64,000 nucleotides of DNA from Rhodoferax koreense (GTDB lineage Bacteria; Pseudomonadota; Gammaproteobacteria; Burkholderiales; Burkholderiaceae_C), in the NCBI RefSeq assembly GCF_001955695.1, contig NZ_CP019236.1:1488001-1552000 (forward strand), written 5' to 3'. The notes below the pieces were generated by a model, which ran no database searches, was not told the origin of the DNA, and saw nothing but the letters and a program-made list of their open reading frames with translations. Each line of letters opens with the position of its first letter. The first letter of the stretch is position 1. Made by a program: the position numbers and the translations under genes. Below, in pieces: positions 1 through 9,084 of this stretch.

Positions 1-1
1 C

Positions 2-691
2 GCGATTCCCATCGACGAAGCCACGCGTGTCAGCGAGCAATTGCGCACCACGGGCCGCGTCTCGCGTGGCCGCATCGGCGTGCAGATCGACCAGGTCACC
101 AAGGACGTGGCCGAGTCGATCGGTCTGGGCAAGCCGCAAGGCGCGCTGGTGCGCGGCGTCGAAGCCGGATCGCCGGCCGAGAAGGCTGGCGTGGAAGCGG
201 GGGACATCGTGGTCAAGTTCGACGGCAAGGAGATCGCCAAGTTCTCTGACCTGCCGCGCATGGTGGGCAACACCAAACCCGGCACCCGGAGCGTGCTGAC
301 GGTGTTCCGCCGTGGCAGTACCAAGGACCTGACGGTGGTGATCGCCGAGATCGAGGCCGACAAGCCCGTGAAGAAGGCCGTCGACAAGGAAGACAAGCCC
401 AAGGCATCGCCCGGCGGCCAGTTGCTCGGCCTGGCCATCAGCGACCTCACCGACGCGCAGAAGAAGGAGCTCAAGCTCAAGGGCGGCGTGCGGGTCGATG
501 CGGCCACCGATGGTGCCGCACGCGCCGGCGTGCGCGAGGGAGACGTGATCGTGGCCATTGCCAACACCGAGATCGCCAGCGTGCGCGACTTCGAGGCGGC
601 GGTCGCCAAGACCGACAAGACCAAGCCGGTCAACATCCTGTTCCGCCGGGGCGAATGGGCCAGTTATGCGCTGATCCGGCCGAGTCGCTGA
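2..691 (+). CDS. mucD: DegP/MucD-type periplasmic serine protease, 3' part only
   Basis: This is the C-terminal part (229 visible codons) of an HtrA/Do-family protease; the window edge removes the signal peptide and the trypsin-like domain with its catalytic triad. The visible reading frame opens with AIPIDEA, the usual end of the protease domain, and continues through two PDZ domains (about residues 33-120 and 135-228, each with a GVxxGDxI-like loop). Such proteases degrade or refold damaged envelope proteins in the periplasm. In Burkholderiales this gene closes the rpoE-rseA-rseB-mucD cluster and precedes lepA, as here, which favours the name mucD over degQ. A rho-independent terminator follows at once. 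Confidence 0.9.
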   Translation, partial: AIPIDEATRVSEQLRTTGRVSRGRIGVQIDQVTKDVAESIGLGKPQGALVRGVEAGSPAEKAGVEAGDIVVKFDGKEIAKFSDLPRMVGNTKPGTRSVLTVFRRGSTKDLTVVIAEIEADKPVKKAVDKEDKPKASPGGQLLGLAISDLTDAQKKELKLKGGVRVDAATDGAARAGVREGDVIVAIANTEIASVRDFEAAVAKTDKTKPVNILFRRGEWASYALIRPSR

Positions 692-708
692 GCGGCAGGC
701 GCTGGGCC

Positions 709-745
709 AAAGCCCCCAAACCAGGCTGGGGTTTGGGGCTTTTCC
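709..745 (+). terminator. Intrinsic terminator after mucD
   Basis: An inverted repeat AGCCCCCAAACC / GGTTTGGGGCT (one bulged base) encloses a short loop and is followed by TTTT. It lies 20 bases after the mucD stop codon. Confidence 0.75.
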
Positions 746-1080
746 GGGCGTTCGAAGGCTCCAGCAACGGCTGTAACAAAAATTTCTCAGGGCGGTTCGG
801 CCTGGCTTCAAGTTTGCGGATGCTAACTTTCGGATCTGGCTAATGACGATTTTGGATAGAATCGGGCCCTGGCTCTAGCCATTATGAGCATATCGAAAAC
901 CCTGGAAACCACCATGCGGTACGGAATCCTGCGGCTCACAGGCGATCCACAGATCACCCACAAGTTGTTCAGATAACTATCCACCGTAACTGTGAATAAG
1001 CTGTGTATAAAAACCATGTTGTGACCTTGCAACGCTCCCTGATCGACCCGGCGCGGGGTTTGCGAAGCGTGCTTTTTGCC
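746..1080. other. Long non-coding gap before lepA with DnaA-box-like cluster
   Basis: No credible gene is visible between mucD and lepA. The middle of the gap is AT-rich for this genome. At 943-1010 it contains five 9-mers that resemble the DnaA box TTATNCACA. Two match that consensus exactly on the minus strand (991-999 and 1002-1010). Three on the plus strand match 7 of 9 positions of TTATCCACA (943-951, 954-962, 977-985). Open frames here lack start signals and homologous features. Confidence 0.5.
943..1010. promoter_or_regulatory. Cluster of DnaA-box-like sites
   Basis: TGTGAATAA (991-999) and TGTGTATAA (1002-1010) are reverse complements of TTATTCACA and TTATACACA, both exact matches to TTATNCACA, two bases apart in the same orientation. 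CGATCCACA, TCACCCACA and CTATCCACC on the other strand are 7/9 matches. The gene context is not that of a chromosomal origin, so a DnaA-responsive regulatory region is the more likely reading, if the sites are real. Confidence 0.45.
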
Positions 1081-1086
1081 TACAAT
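1059..1086 (+). promoter_or_regulatory. Predicted sigma-70 promoter of the lepA leader
   Basis: A good -10 element TACAAT (1081-1086) has a weak -35 TTTGCG (1059-1064) 16 bases upstream. Transcription would begin near 1093. Confidence 0.45.
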
Positions 1087-1092
1087 GAAGTC

Positions 1093-1157
1093 CCAGCTAT
1101 CGCAGTTGCCAAAGATTGTTGGTTCAGGGCGCGTTTTCACGAACGCGCCCTTTTTTC
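1093..1157 (+). ncRNA. Candidate short terminated leader RNA upstream of lepA
   Basis: From the predicted start near 1093, a transcript of about 60 nt would end at a strong intrinsic terminator: arms GGGCGCGTT (1127-1135) and AACGCGCCC (1142-1150), then TTTTTT. LepA starts only 50 bases later. The arrangement would fit an attenuated leader or a small independent RNA. No open frame within it has a ribosome-binding site. I do not recognise an RNA family. Confidence 0.35.
1127..1156 (+). terminator. Intrinsic terminator in front of lepA
   Basis: A perfect 9-bp stem (GGGCGCGTT / AACGCGCCC) with a 6-base loop is followed by six T residues. It lies between the TACAAT promoter and the lepA start codon, so read-through or another start is needed for lepA expression. 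Confidence 0.8.
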
Positions 1158-1200
1158 TTTTCCGCGCCTATTAAATTCAATTACTTAAAGCGTCTCGTTG

Positions 1201-3009
1201 ATGAATCACATCAGAAATTTTTCCATCATCGCGCACATCGACCATGGCAAGTCAACACTTGCTGACAGGTTGATCCAGCGTTGCGGCGGACTCGCGGAGC
1301 GCGACATGGAAGCCCAGGTTCTCGACTCGATGGACATCGAGAAGGAGCGTGGGATAACTATCAAGGCGCAGACCGCCGCACTGCGCTACAAGGCCCTCGA
1401 TGGGCAGGTCTACAACCTCAATCTGATCGATACACCGGGCCATGTGGACTTTTCCTACGAGGTCAGTCGTTCGCTGTCGGCATGCGAAGGTGCATTGCTT
1501 GTCGTGGACGCTTCGCAAGGCGTCGAAGCGCAGACCGTGGCCAACTGCTACACGGCGCTCGAGCTCGGTGTCGAGGTGTTGCCGGTGCTGAACAAGATCG
1601 ACCTGCCGAACGCCGATCTGGACAACGCGCGTGCCGAGATCGAGGACGTGATCGGCCTGGACGCCACCGATGCGATCCCGTGCTCGGCCAAGACCGGCGT
1701 GGGCATCGACGAGATCCTCGAGGCCGTGGTGGCCAAGGTGCCGCCGCCCAAGGGCAATCCGAACGCGCCGCTGCGCGCCATGATCATCGACAGCTGGTTC
1801 GACCCGTATGTCGGCGTGGTGATGCTGGTGCGCGTGGTCGATGGCCGGCTCGGCCGCGGCGAACGTTTCAAGATGATGGCCTCGGGCGCGGTCTACAACG
1901 CCGACAACCTCGGCGTGTTCACGCCGGCGAGCCAGCCGCGCGAATCGCTCGAGGCGGGCGAGGTGGGCTTCATCATCGCCGGCATCAAGGAACTGCAGGC
2001 CGCCAAAGTAGGCGACACCGTCACACTCGAAAAGAAGTTGCCGAACAACCTGGGCCCGGCCACCGAAGCGCTGCCCGGCTTCAAGGAAATCCAGCCGCAG
2101 GTGTTCGCGGGCCTGTACCCGACCGAAGCCAGCGAATACGACTCGCTGCGCGACGCGCTCGAGAAGCTCAAGCTCAACGACGCGTCGCTGCAGTACGAGC
2201 CCGAGGTCAGCCAGGCGTTGGGCTTCGGCTTCCGCTGCGGCTTCCTCGGCCTCCTGCACATGGAGATCGTGCAGGAGCGGCTCGAGCGCGAGTTCGACCA
2301 GGACCTGATCACCACGGCGCCCAGCGTGGTCTACCAGGTGATGAAGAGCGACGGCGAAACCATCATGGTGGAGAACCCGTCGAAGATGCCCGATGTCGGC
2401 AAGATGGCCGAGATCCGCGAGCCCATCGTCACCGTGCACCTGTACATGCCGCAGGAATACGTGGGCGTGGTGATGACACTGGCCAACCAGAAGCGCGGCG
2501 TGCAGATGAACATGGCCTACAAGGGCCGCCAGGTGGTGCTGACCTACGAGATGCCGCTGGGCGAGATCGTGCTCGACTTCTTCGACAAGCTCAAGTCGGT
2601 GAGTCGCGGCTACGCTTCGATGGACTACGAGTTCAAGGAGTACCGCGCGTCCGACGTGGTCAAGGTCGACATCCTGCTCAACGGCGAGAAGGTGGATGCG
2701 TTGTCGATCATCGTGCACCGCTCGCAGTCGCAGTACCGCGGCCGCGCCGTGGTGGCCAAGATGCGCGAGATCATTTCGCGGCAGATGTTCGACGTTGCGA
2801 TCCAGGCGGCCATCGGGGCCAACATCATCGCGCGTGAGACAATCAAGGCCCTGCGCAAGAACGTTCTGGCCAAGTGCTACGGCGGTGATATCTCGCGCAA
2901 GAAGAAGCTCCTCGAAAAACAAAAAGCCGGCAAGAAACGCATGAAGCAAATCGGCTCCGTGGAAGTGCCGCAAGAGGCCTTCCTGGCCATTCTGCAAGTA
3001 GAAGACTGA
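1201..3009 (+). CDS. lepA: Elongation factor 4 (LepA)
   Basis: Ribosome-associated translational GTPase of 602 residues, the usual length for EF4, which acts on stalled or mistranslocated ribosomes. The GTPase domain starts almost at the N terminus: G1 AHIDHGKS, G3 DTPGHVD, G4 NKID. The LepA-specific C-terminal domain follows, with [11 protein letters not shown] near the end. I chose ATG 1201; a TTG directly before it is in frame, but the family begins [17 protein letters not shown]. Shine-Dalgarno pairing is weak (AAAGCG). The stop codon overlaps the lepB start (TGATG), so lepB is translationally coupled, as in many proteobacteria. Confidence 0.98.
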   Translation: MNHIRNFSIIAHIDHGKSTLADRLIQRCGGLAERDMEAQVLDSMDIEKERGITIKAQTAALRYKALDGQVYNLNLIDTPGHVDFSYEVSRSLSACEGALLVVDASQGVEAQTVANCYTALELGVEVLPVLNKIDLPNADLDNARAEIEDVIGLDATDAIPCSAKTGVGIDEILEAVVAKVPPPKGNPNAPLRAMIIDSWFDPYVGVVMLVRVVDGRLGRGERFKMMASGAVYNADNLGVFTPASQPRESLEAGEVGFIIAGIKELQAAKVGDTVTLEKKLPNNLGPATEALPGFKEIQPQVFAGLYPTEASEYDSLRDALEKLKLNDASLQYEPEVSQALGFGFRCGFLGLLHMEIVQERLEREFDQDLITTAPSVVYQVMKSDGETIMVENPSKMPDVGKMAEIREPIVTVHLYMPQEYVGVVMTLANQKRGVQMNMAYKGRQVVLTYEMPLGEIVLDFFDKLKSVSRGYASMDYEFKEYRASDVVKVDILLNGEKVDALSIIVHRSQSQYRGRAVVAKMREIISRQMFDVAIQAAIGANIIARETIKALRKNVLAKCYGGDISRKKKLLEKQKAGKKRMKQIGSVEVPQEAFLAILQVED

Positions 3010-3974
3010 TGCAAATCCTGACCTCGATCATTTTGGCGGCCTTCGTGGGCTACGCCGGCGCCTGGTATTTCGGGCAACTCGAAGGCAACTTCGCGCTGTT
3101 GTTGTTCCTGGCCACCGTGGTCACCGGCCTGTACTGGCTGGCCGAACGTCTCTACTTCGCGCCGCGCCGCCGCCAAGCTGCCGCCACGCTGGAGGCCGAC
3201 TTCACCCGACGCCAGGGCGAGCTCAACAAGATGGGCATCAATCAGGTCGACAACACCACGGCCGAAGCGCGCAACCGCATCCTCGCGCAGCCCTGGTGGC
3301 TCGATTGGACCGCCGGCCTGTTCCCGGTGATCCTGATCGTGTTCCTGCTGCGCTCCTTCCTGTTCGAGCCGTTCAAGATCCCGTCGGGCTCGATGATCCC
3401 GACGCTGCTGGTCGGCGACCTGATCCTGGTCAACAAATTCCACTACGGCATCCGCCTGCCGGTGCTCAACACCAAGATCACCGAAGGCACGAAGCCGCAG
3501 CGGGGCGACGTGATGGTGTTCCGCTACCCGCCCAAGCCGAGCCTGGACTACATCAAGCGCGTGGTCGGCGTGCCCGGTGACGAAGTGGCCTACCTCAACA
3601 AGCGCCTCACCATCAATGGCCAGGCCGTGCCGACGACTTCCGTGCCGGAGTTCTTCGACGAGGACACGATGCGGTATTTCAAGCAATACGAGGAGCAGCT
3701 CGGCGGGCAGCCGCACCGCCTGCTCAACGACGACGAGCGGCCGGCCTTCGTGCCCGGCGTGGACGATTTCCCGTTCAAACAGAACTGCCGCTACACCGTG
3801 GAAGGCGTAACCTGCAAGGTGCCTGAAGGCCAGTATTTCATGATGGGCGACAACCGCGATAATTCGCTCGATTCGCGCTACTGGGGTTTCGTGCCCGATA
3901 AGAACATCGTCGGCAAGGCGTTTTTCATCTGGATGAACTTCAGCAGCCTCAAGCGCATCGGCTCGTTCCATTAA
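3009..3974 (+). CDS. lepB: Signal peptidase I
   Basis: Inner-membrane peptidase (321 residues) that cleaves Sec and Tat signal peptides on the periplasmic face. Two N-terminal hydrophobic segments (about 3-20 and 28-44) precede a third hydrophobic stretch at 104-118. Box B IPSGSMIPTL gives the nucleophile Ser128, and box D YIKRVVGVPGD gives the general base Lys183. The C-terminal box E is GDNRDNSLDSRYWG. The gene overlaps the lepA stop by one base and shares its transcript. Confidence 0.98.
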   Translation: MQILTSIILAAFVGYAGAWYFGQLEGNFALLLFLATVVTGLYWLAERLYFAPRRRQAAATLEADFTRRQGELNKMGINQVDNTTAEARNRILAQPWWLDWTAGLFPVILIVFLLRSFLFEPFKIPSGSMIPTLLVGDLILVNKFHYGIRLPVLNTKITEGTKPQRGDVMVFRYPPKPSLDYIKRVVGVPGDEVAYLNKRLTINGQAVPTTSVPEFFDEDTMRYFKQYEEQLGGQPHRLLNDDERPAFVPGVDDFPFKQNCRYTVEGVTCKVPEGQYFMMGDNRDNSLDSRYWGFVPDKNIVGKAFFIWMNFSSLKRIGSFH

Positions 3975-3992
3975 CCGAAGGAAAAGCTCGTC

Positions 3993-4346
3993 ATGAAATA
4001 TCCGCCGAAGCGCAACCAGCGCGGCATCTCCTTTCTGGGCTTGGTGGTCATGGTGGCGCTCGGAGTTTCGATCTTCATCGTGGGCGCCAAGGTGGTGCCG
4101 ACGGTGATCGAGCACCAGGCGATCCTGAAAGCCGTTGAAAAGGCCAAGACAGGCAACACCGTGCCCGAAGTGCGCAGCATCTTCGACAAGGCCGCCACCA
4201 TCGACGACATCTCCTCGATCAGCGGTAAGGACCTGGACGTGAGCAAGAACGGCGACAAGGTCGTCGTGAGCTTCGCCTACAACAAGGAAATCGAATTGTT
4301 CGGCCCGGCCTACCTGCTGATCAAGTACGCCGGACACTCCAAATAG
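3993..4346 (+). CDS. DUF4845 family small membrane protein
   Basis: A 117-residue protein of the DUF4845 family, which in betaproteobacteria sits between lepB and rnc. Residues 1-11 are basic (KYPPKRNQRG), residues 12-33 form one membrane segment with a pilin-like start (GISFLGLVVMVALG), and the rest is a soluble periplasmic domain. The N terminus resembles type IV prepilin leaders, but the usual Glu at +5 is absent, so processing as a pilin is doubtful. A GAAGGA ribosome site precedes ATG 3993. The function is not known. The context suggests a link to protein export or the envelope. Confidence 0.85.
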   Translation: MKYPPKRNQRGISFLGLVVMVALGVSIFIVGAKVVPTVIEHQAILKAVEKAKTGNTVPEVRSIFDKAATIDDISSISGKDLDVSKNGDKVVVSFAYNKEIELFGPAYLLIKYAGHSK

Positions 4347-4347
4347 C

Positions 4348-5028
4348 GTGAACGACGGACTTCTGGCGCTACAGCAACGGCTGCAGCATGTCTTCAAGGA
4401 CGAGCGGCTGCTGGTACGCGCCACCACGCACCGCAGTTTTTCAGCCGACCACAACGAGCGGCTCGAGTTCCTGGGCGATTCGGTATTGAACCTGGCCGTG
4501 GCCAGCCTGCTCTACGCGCGGCTCAGTGCCATGCCCGAGGGCGACCTGTCGCGCGTGCGCGCCAGCCTGGTCAGGCAGGATACGCTGCACCTGCTGTCGG
4601 TCGAGATGGGCCTGCCCGCGGTGTTGCGCCTGGGCGAGGGCGAGGCCAAGTCCGGCGGCAGCAAACGGCCGTCGATCCTGGCCGACGCGCTGGAAGCGGT
4701 GATCGGCGCGGTGTACCTCGACGCGGGTTACGACGTGGCGGAAAAGCTGGTGCACCGCCTGTTCCAGGCCGTGCAGATCAACGCCGAACTGGCGGCGACG
4801 GCCAAGGACTCCAAGACCGAACTGCAGGAATGGCTGCAAGGCCGCAAAATGAAGCTGCCGGCCTACCGCGTGGTGAGCACGCTGGGCGCGGCGCACCGGC
4901 AGACCTTCGATGTGGAATGCGAGATTGTCGAGCTGGGACTGGTGGAGCGCGGCATCGGCGGCTCCAGGCGCGCCGGTGAACAGGCCGCGGCCGCGGCCAT
5001 GCTGGCCAAATTGAACTCCAAGCGCTAA
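4348..5028 (+). CDS. rnc: Ribonuclease III
   Basis: Double-strand-specific endoribonuclease (226 residues) for rRNA precursor and mRNA processing. The family signature [14 protein letters not shown] (about 37-50) carries the Mg-binding Glu and Asp. The second acidic cluster lies in [15 protein letters not shown] (about 111-125). A C-terminal dsRNA-binding domain begins at [11 protein letters not shown]. The start is GTG 4348, one base after the stop of the previous gene, which fixes it by coupling. It lies directly before era, the usual rnc-era pair. Confidence 0.97.
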   Translation: MNDGLLALQQRLQHVFKDERLLVRATTHRSFSADHNERLEFLGDSVLNLAVASLLYARLSAMPEGDLSRVRASLVRQDTLHLLSVEMGLPAVLRLGEGEAKSGGSKRPSILADALEAVIGAVYLDAGYDVAEKLVHRLFQAVQINAELAATAKDSKTELQEWLQGRKMKLPAYRVVSTLGAAHRQTFDVECEIVELGLVERGIGGSRRAGEQAAAAAMLAKLNSKR

Positions 5029-5048
5029 CCTCTGCGCAGAAGGCCCCC

Positions 5049-6089
5049 ATGAATCCGACCGAAAACACGACCTCCGCCGACGCGCCCGAGCCCGACCAAC
5101 CAGAGAACCTGGAGGCCCAGCTGAGCGCCATCGACGGCATGTTGTCGTCGCTGAAGAAGGCGCCGGGCGACAGCCTCGTGCCCGTGGCAGAGCAACGCTG
5201 CGGCCTGGTGGCCATCGTCGGCAAGCCCAACGTCGGCAAGTCGACGCTGCTCAACGCCCTCGTCGGGCAGAAGATCAGCATCACCTCGCGCAAGGCCCAG
5301 ACCACGCGCCACCGCATCACCGGCATCCGCACGCGTGGCGCGACGCAGTTCGTCTTCGTCGACACGCCGGGCTTCCAGACACACCACAACAACGCGCTGA
5401 ACCGTTCGCTCAACAAGACCGTGCTCGGCGCCGTGGGCGACGTGGACCTGATCCTGTTCGTGGTCGAGGCCGGCAGCTTCACGCTGGCCGACGCCAAGGT
5501 GCTGTCGCTGCTGAAGCAGGACATCCCGGTGCTGCTGATCGCCAACAAGCTCGACAACATCCACCGCCGTGCCGAGATCGCGCCCTGGCTGAAGACCATG
5601 CACGAGCGCCACGCGTTCGCCGAATTCGTGCCGATGTCGGCCAAGAACGCCAAGGACATCGAGCGCCTGTTCGACATCTGCGCCAAGTTCCTGCCGCAGC
5701 AGGCCTGGTGGTATGCCGAGGACGAACTCACCGACCGCAGCGAGAAATTCCTGGCCTCCGAGACGGTGCGCGAGAAGCTGTTCCGCCTGACCGGCGACGA
5801 GCTGCCCTACACCTCGACCATCGTCATCGACAAGTTCGAGGAAGAGCCGCCGGCCAAGAAGGGGCAGAAGCGCCTGTTGCGCATCGCCGCCACCATCGTC
5901 GTCGAACGCGACGGCCACAAGGCCATGGTGATCGGCGACAAGGGTGAACGCATCAAGCGCATCGGCATGGAAACCCGTGTCGAGCTAGAGAAGGCGCTCG
6001 ATGCCAAGGTGTTCATCGAGATGTGGGTGAAAGTCCGCTCCGGCTGGGCGGATGACGAAGCCAGAGTCCGCAGCTTTGGTTATGAGTGA
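5049..6089 (+). CDS. era: GTPase Era
   Basis: Ras-like GTPase with a KH domain that binds 16S rRNA and assists 30S maturation. The P-loop GKPNVGKS is at residues 58-65, DTPGFQ is G3 and NKLD is G4; the KH domain is C-terminal ([13 protein letters not shown]). At 346 residues it is about 45 longer than E. coli Era. The extra N-terminal segment is acidic and Pro/Glu-rich (residues 1-45) and looks disordered. ATG 5049 is the only good start upstream of the G domain. recO follows after 3 bases. Confidence 0.97.
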   Translation: MNPTENTTSADAPEPDQPENLEAQLSAIDGMLSSLKKAPGDSLVPVAEQRCGLVAIVGKPNVGKSTLLNALVGQKISITSRKAQTTRHRITGIRTRGATQFVFVDTPGFQTHHNNALNRSLNKTVLGAVGDVDLILFVVEAGSFTLADAKVLSLLKQDIPVLLIANKLDNIHRRAEIAPWLKTMHERHAFAEFVPMSAKNAKDIERLFDICAKFLPQQAWWYAEDELTDRSEKFLASETVREKLFRLTGDELPYTSTIVIDKFEEEPPAKKGQKRLLRIAATIVVERDGHKAMVIGDKGERIKRIGMETRVELEKALDAKVFIEMWVKVRSGWADDEARVRSFGYE

Positions 6090-6092
6090 CCC

Positions 6093-6842
6093 GTGGCGAC
6101 CCGGCGTCCCCACGAAGAACCCGCTTATGTGCTGCACCGCTACGACTGGAGCGAGTCGAGCCTGATCCTGGACGTGTTCACGCGCCACCAGGGCCGCGTG
6201 GCGCTGGTGGCCAAGGGGGCGAAGAAGCCCACCTCCAATTTCCGGCCCATCCTGCTGCCGCTGCAGCCGCTGCGTGTCAGCTTCGGCGGGGAGTCCGAGA
6301 TCCGCAACCTCAAGGGCGCGGAATGGGTGGGCGGGCATGTCATGCCGACGGGCGATGCACTGCTGTCCGGGCTCTACCTCAACGAACTGCTGATGCGCTT
6401 GCTGGCGCGCGACGATCCGCATCAGGTGTTGTTCGACGCCTATGCGGCCGTGGTGCAGGTGCTGGCTTCCGAGCATGGGGAGGCGCTGGAGCCGGCGCTG
6501 CGCGCCTTCGAACTGCTGCTGCTGCGCGAGATCGGCCTGCTGCCCCTGCTCGACGCGCAGACGCTGACCATGGCCCCGCTCATCGGTGCCGAACGCTACA
6601 GTCTCGTCCCCGAAGGCGGGCTGCGCCAGAGTCATGCGGACGACCGGGCCAGCTTGAGCGGCGCGCAGTGGCAGTCGCTGCAACGCGGGCTGCAAGACGG
6701 GGCTCCGTTTCTCGCGACGCTGCGCGCCTGCGCCGAGGTGGCGAATGGTTTGAAGCCGCAATTGCGTGCCCTGCTGCACTACCATTGCGGTGTCGCCACG
6801 CTGCACACGCGGCGGATGATGATCGACCTTCAATCGCTGTAA
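6093..6842 (+). CDS. recO: DNA repair protein RecO
   Basis: Recombination mediator (249 residues) that with RecR loads RecA on SSB-coated DNA in the RecF pathway. The N-terminal OB fold is recognisable from [19 protein letters not shown] followed by [12 protein letters not shown]. The helical C-terminal region carries the leucine-rich [10 protein letters not shown] segment. The start is GTG 6093, three bases after the era stop, with no better in-frame ATG nearby. The zinc-binding cysteines found in some RecO proteins are not present. Confidence 0.93.
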   Translation: MATRRPHEEPAYVLHRYDWSESSLILDVFTRHQGRVALVAKGAKKPTSNFRPILLPLQPLRVSFGGESEIRNLKGAEWVGGHVMPTGDALLSGLYLNELLMRLLARDDPHQVLFDAYAAVVQVLASEHGEALEPALRAFELLLLREIGLLPLLDAQTLTMAPLIGAERYSLVPEGGLRQSHADDRASLSGAQWQSLQRGLQDGAPFLATLRACAEVANGLKPQLRALLHYHCGVATLHTRRMMIDLQSL

Positions 6843-6863
6843 AAAATCGCCGTAGTCGCTGCC

Positions 6864-7604
6864 ATGTCAAAAACTGCTCTCTCCGTCAACATCAACAAGG
6901 TCGCGCTGGTGCGCAACACGCGCCACCTCGGCATTCCCAGCGTGACGCGCGCTGCCACGTTGTGCCTGGAGGCCGGCGCGCACGGCATCACCGTGCATCC
7001 GCGGCCCGATGAGCGGCACATCCGCGCGGCCGACGTGCCCGAGCTGGCGGCCCTCATGAAAAACTGGCCGGGCCGAGAGTTCAACATCGAAGGCAATCCG
7101 TTCCAGAACCTCATGGGTTTCATCCGCGATGTGCGGCCCACCCAATGCACCTTCGTGCCCGACAGCGAAGACCAGTTCACCAGCGACCACGGCTGGGATC
7201 TGGACAAGGACGGCGAACGCCTGCGCCCGCTGATCCGGGAGGCACAGTCGCTCGGCGTGCGCGTGAGCCTGTTCATGGATCCGCAGGCGGATGCCATGGC
7301 TGCGGCCAAGGCCGTGGGCGCGGACCGCGTCGAGCTCTACACCGAAAGTTTTGCGAGCGCCTTTGGTACGGCTCGAAATGATGAGGTTTTTGCGCAGTTT
7401 GCGCAGGCTGCACAAGCGGCGGCTGCTATCGATTTGGGAGTGAATGCGGGCCACGACCTGAGCCGCGACAACCTCACCGCCTTCCTGCGCGCCTGCCCGG
7501 CTGTGCGGGAGGTGTCGATCGGCCATGCCCTCATCGCCGACGCGCTCGAGCTCGGCTACGCCGCGACGGTGCGCGACTACCTGCGCTGCATGGCCGAAGC
7601 CTGA
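6864..7604 (+). CDS. pdxJ: Pyridoxine 5'-phosphate synthase
   Basis: Last enzyme of DXP-dependent vitamin B6 synthesis: condenses 3-amino-2-oxopropyl phosphate with deoxyxylulose 5-phosphate. The 246-residue TIM barrel has its key residues in [11 protein letters not shown] (His45, Arg47), EFNIEGNP (Glu76) and [10 protein letters not shown] near residue 195. The stretch 7340-7437 has unusually AT-rich codons and includes a copy of the palindromic repeat described separately (encoding AAAIDLG), but the reading frame is intact and aligned length seems normal. It lies between recO and acpS in one operon. Confidence 0.96.
   Translation: MSKTALSVNINKVALVRNTRHLGIPSVTRAATLCLEAGAHGITVHPRPDERHIRAADVPELAALMKNWPGREFNIEGNPFQNLMGFIRDVRPTQCTFVPDSEDQFTSDHGWDLDKDGERLRPLIREAQSLGVRVSLFMDPQADAMAAAKAVGADRVELYTESFASAFGTARNDEVFAQFAQAAQAAAAIDLGVNAGHDLSRDNLTAFLRACPAVREVSIGHALIADALELGYAATVRDYLRCMAEA
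7405..7436. repeat. Palindrome-family repeat inside pdxJ
   Basis: On the minus strand, AAATCGATAGCAG shares its core with the copy in the LysR gene at 35.5 kb. It is read in pdxJ as Ala-Ala-Ile-Asp. The surrounding codons are less GC-rich than the rest of the gene. Confidence 0.4.
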
Positions 7605-7615
7605 GAGCGCAGCGC

Positions 7616-8008
7616 ATGATTTTCGGCATCGGCACCGACATCTGCGACATCCGTCGCATCCGCGCAAGCCTGGAGCGGCATGGCGACCGGTTCGCCGAAA
7701 AGATCCTGAGCGACGCCGAGCTCGCCACCTGGCGCGCCCGCGGCGCGAGGTGGCCCGAGCGCGGCGTGCGTTACCTGGCCACACGCTTCAGCGCCAAGGA
7801 GGCCTTCAGCAAGGCCATCGGCCTGGGCATGCGCATGCCGATGACCTGGCGGCTGTGCGAGATCGGCAACCTCAAGAGCGGCCAGCCGGTGATCGTGCTG
7901 CACGACGGGCTCAAGGCGTGGTTCGAGGCCCAGGGCCTCAGCGCCCAGGTGACCGTGACCGATGAGAGCGAATACGCCGCGAGCTTCGTGGTGGTGGAAA
8001 AAAATTGA
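7616..8008 (+). CDS. acpS: Holo-[acyl-carrier-protein] synthase
   Basis: Transfers 4'-phosphopantetheine from CoA to the acyl carrier protein. The 130-residue protein has both family motifs: GIGTDICDI with Mg-binding Asp8, and [11 protein letters not shown] with Glu62. It follows pdxJ by 11 bases, the usual pdxJ-acpS pair, and precedes nagZ by 13 bases. Confidence 0.97.
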   Translation: MIFGIGTDICDIRRIRASLERHGDRFAEKILSDAELATWRARGARWPERGVRYLATRFSAKEAFSKAIGLGMRMPMTWRLCEIGNLKSGQPVIVLHDGLKAWFEAQGLSAQVTVTDESEYAASFVVVEKN

Positions 8009-8021
8009 ACCTGGAGACACC

Positions 8022-9080
8022 ATGCACCAGCACGCCCCCGTCATCCTCGACATCGCCGGCACCCGCCTGAGCGCGGTCGACCGCGAGCGCCTGCGCCACC
8101 CGCTCACCGGCGGCCTGATCCTGTTCGCACGCAACTGGCAGGACCGCGCGCAGCTCACCGCCCTGTGCCGCGACATCAAGGCCGTGCGCGACGACGTGCT
8201 CATCTGTGTCGACCACGAAGGCGGCCGCGTGCAGCGCTTCAAGACCGACGGCTTCACGCACCTGCCGCCGATGCGCCGGCTCGGCGAGATCTGGATGGAA
8301 GACGCCATGCGTGCCACCAACGTGGCCACGGCCTGCGGCTACGTGCTCGCGGCGGAACTGCGGGCCTGTGGCGTGGATTTCAGCTTCACGCCCGTGCTCG
8401 ACCTTGAATATGGCGAAAGCAGCGTCATCGGCGACCGCGCCTTCCACAGCGATGCGCGTGTGGCGGCCTTGCTGGCCAAGAGCCTGATGCAGGGCCTGCT
8501 GCAAGCCGGCATGGCCAACTGCGGCAAACATTTCCCGGGCCACGGCCATGTGCGCGCCGATTCCCATACCGAGATGCCGGTGGACCGGCGCAGCCTCAAG
8601 GCCATCCTGGCCGATGATGCCGCGCCCTACGGCTGGCTCAGCACCACGCTCACGGCCGTGATGCCAGCGCACGTGGTCTATCCGAAGATCGACGAGCGCC
8701 CGGCCGGCTTTTCGGCGAAATGGCTGCAGGACATCCTGCGCGGCCGGCTCGACTTCCACGGTGCGGTGTTCAGCGACGACCTGAGCATGGCGGCCGCCAG
8801 GCGCATCGGCGGACGCGACGTGGGGTACACCGAGGCTGCGCTGGCGGCGCTGCAGGCGGGCTGCGACATGGTGCTGCTGTGCAACCAGAGCCTGGGCGAC
8901 GGCGCCGCCGTCGACGAACTGCTGGCCGGCCTGGCCGAGGCCCAGGTCAAGGGGCACTGGCAGCCCGAAGAGGCCTCCGAAGCCCGGCGCCGCGTGCTGT
9001 TGCCCGTCACACCGTCGCCGGACTGGGACGAACTGATGACACAGCCGGCTTACGTACAAGCCTTGTGGATGGTGCCTTAA
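8022..9080 (+). CDS. nagZ: Beta-N-acetylhexosaminidase NagZ
   Basis: Cytoplasmic glycoside hydrolase family 3 enzyme (352 residues) that removes GlcNAc from anhydro-muropeptides during peptidoglycan recycling. KHFPGHG (His174 region) and the following Asp180/His182 form the flexible catalytic loop, and the nucleophile is in FSDDLSM (251-256). The frame is open further upstream into acpS, but ATG 8022 has a GGAG ribosome site 7 bases before it and matches the family N terminus. It ends the plus-strand operon; the next gene is convergent, 4 bases away. Confidence 0.96.
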   Translation: MHQHAPVILDIAGTRLSAVDRERLRHPLTGGLILFARNWQDRAQLTALCRDIKAVRDDVLICVDHEGGRVQRFKTDGFTHLPPMRRLGEIWMEDAMRATNVATACGYVLAAELRACGVDFSFTPVLDLEYGESSVIGDRAFHSDARVAALLAKSLMQGLLQAGMANCGKHFPGHGHVRADSHTEMPVDRRSLKAILADDAAPYGWLSTTLTAVMPAHVVYPKIDERPAGFSAKWLQDILRGRLDFHGAVFSDDLSMAAARRIGGRDVGYTEAALAALQAGCDMVLLCNQSLGDGAAVDELLAGLAEAQVKGHWQPEEASEARRRVLLPVTPSPDWDELMTQPAYVQALWMVP

Positions 9081-9084
9081 GGCC

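Noticed and set aside
943..1010. Chromosomal replication origin
   Set aside because: DnaA-like boxes are present, but dnaA, dnaN, rpmH, gyrB and parAB are absent, and the boxes are few and imperfect.
823..1140. 105-codon minus-strand frame in the mucD-lepA gap
   Set aside because: It covers the DnaA-like boxes, promoter and terminator; codon use is unlike genes here and there is no ribosome site.
1252..2997. 581-codon minus-strand frame across lepA
   Set aside because: Mirror frame of LepA codons; no start signals and no domain.
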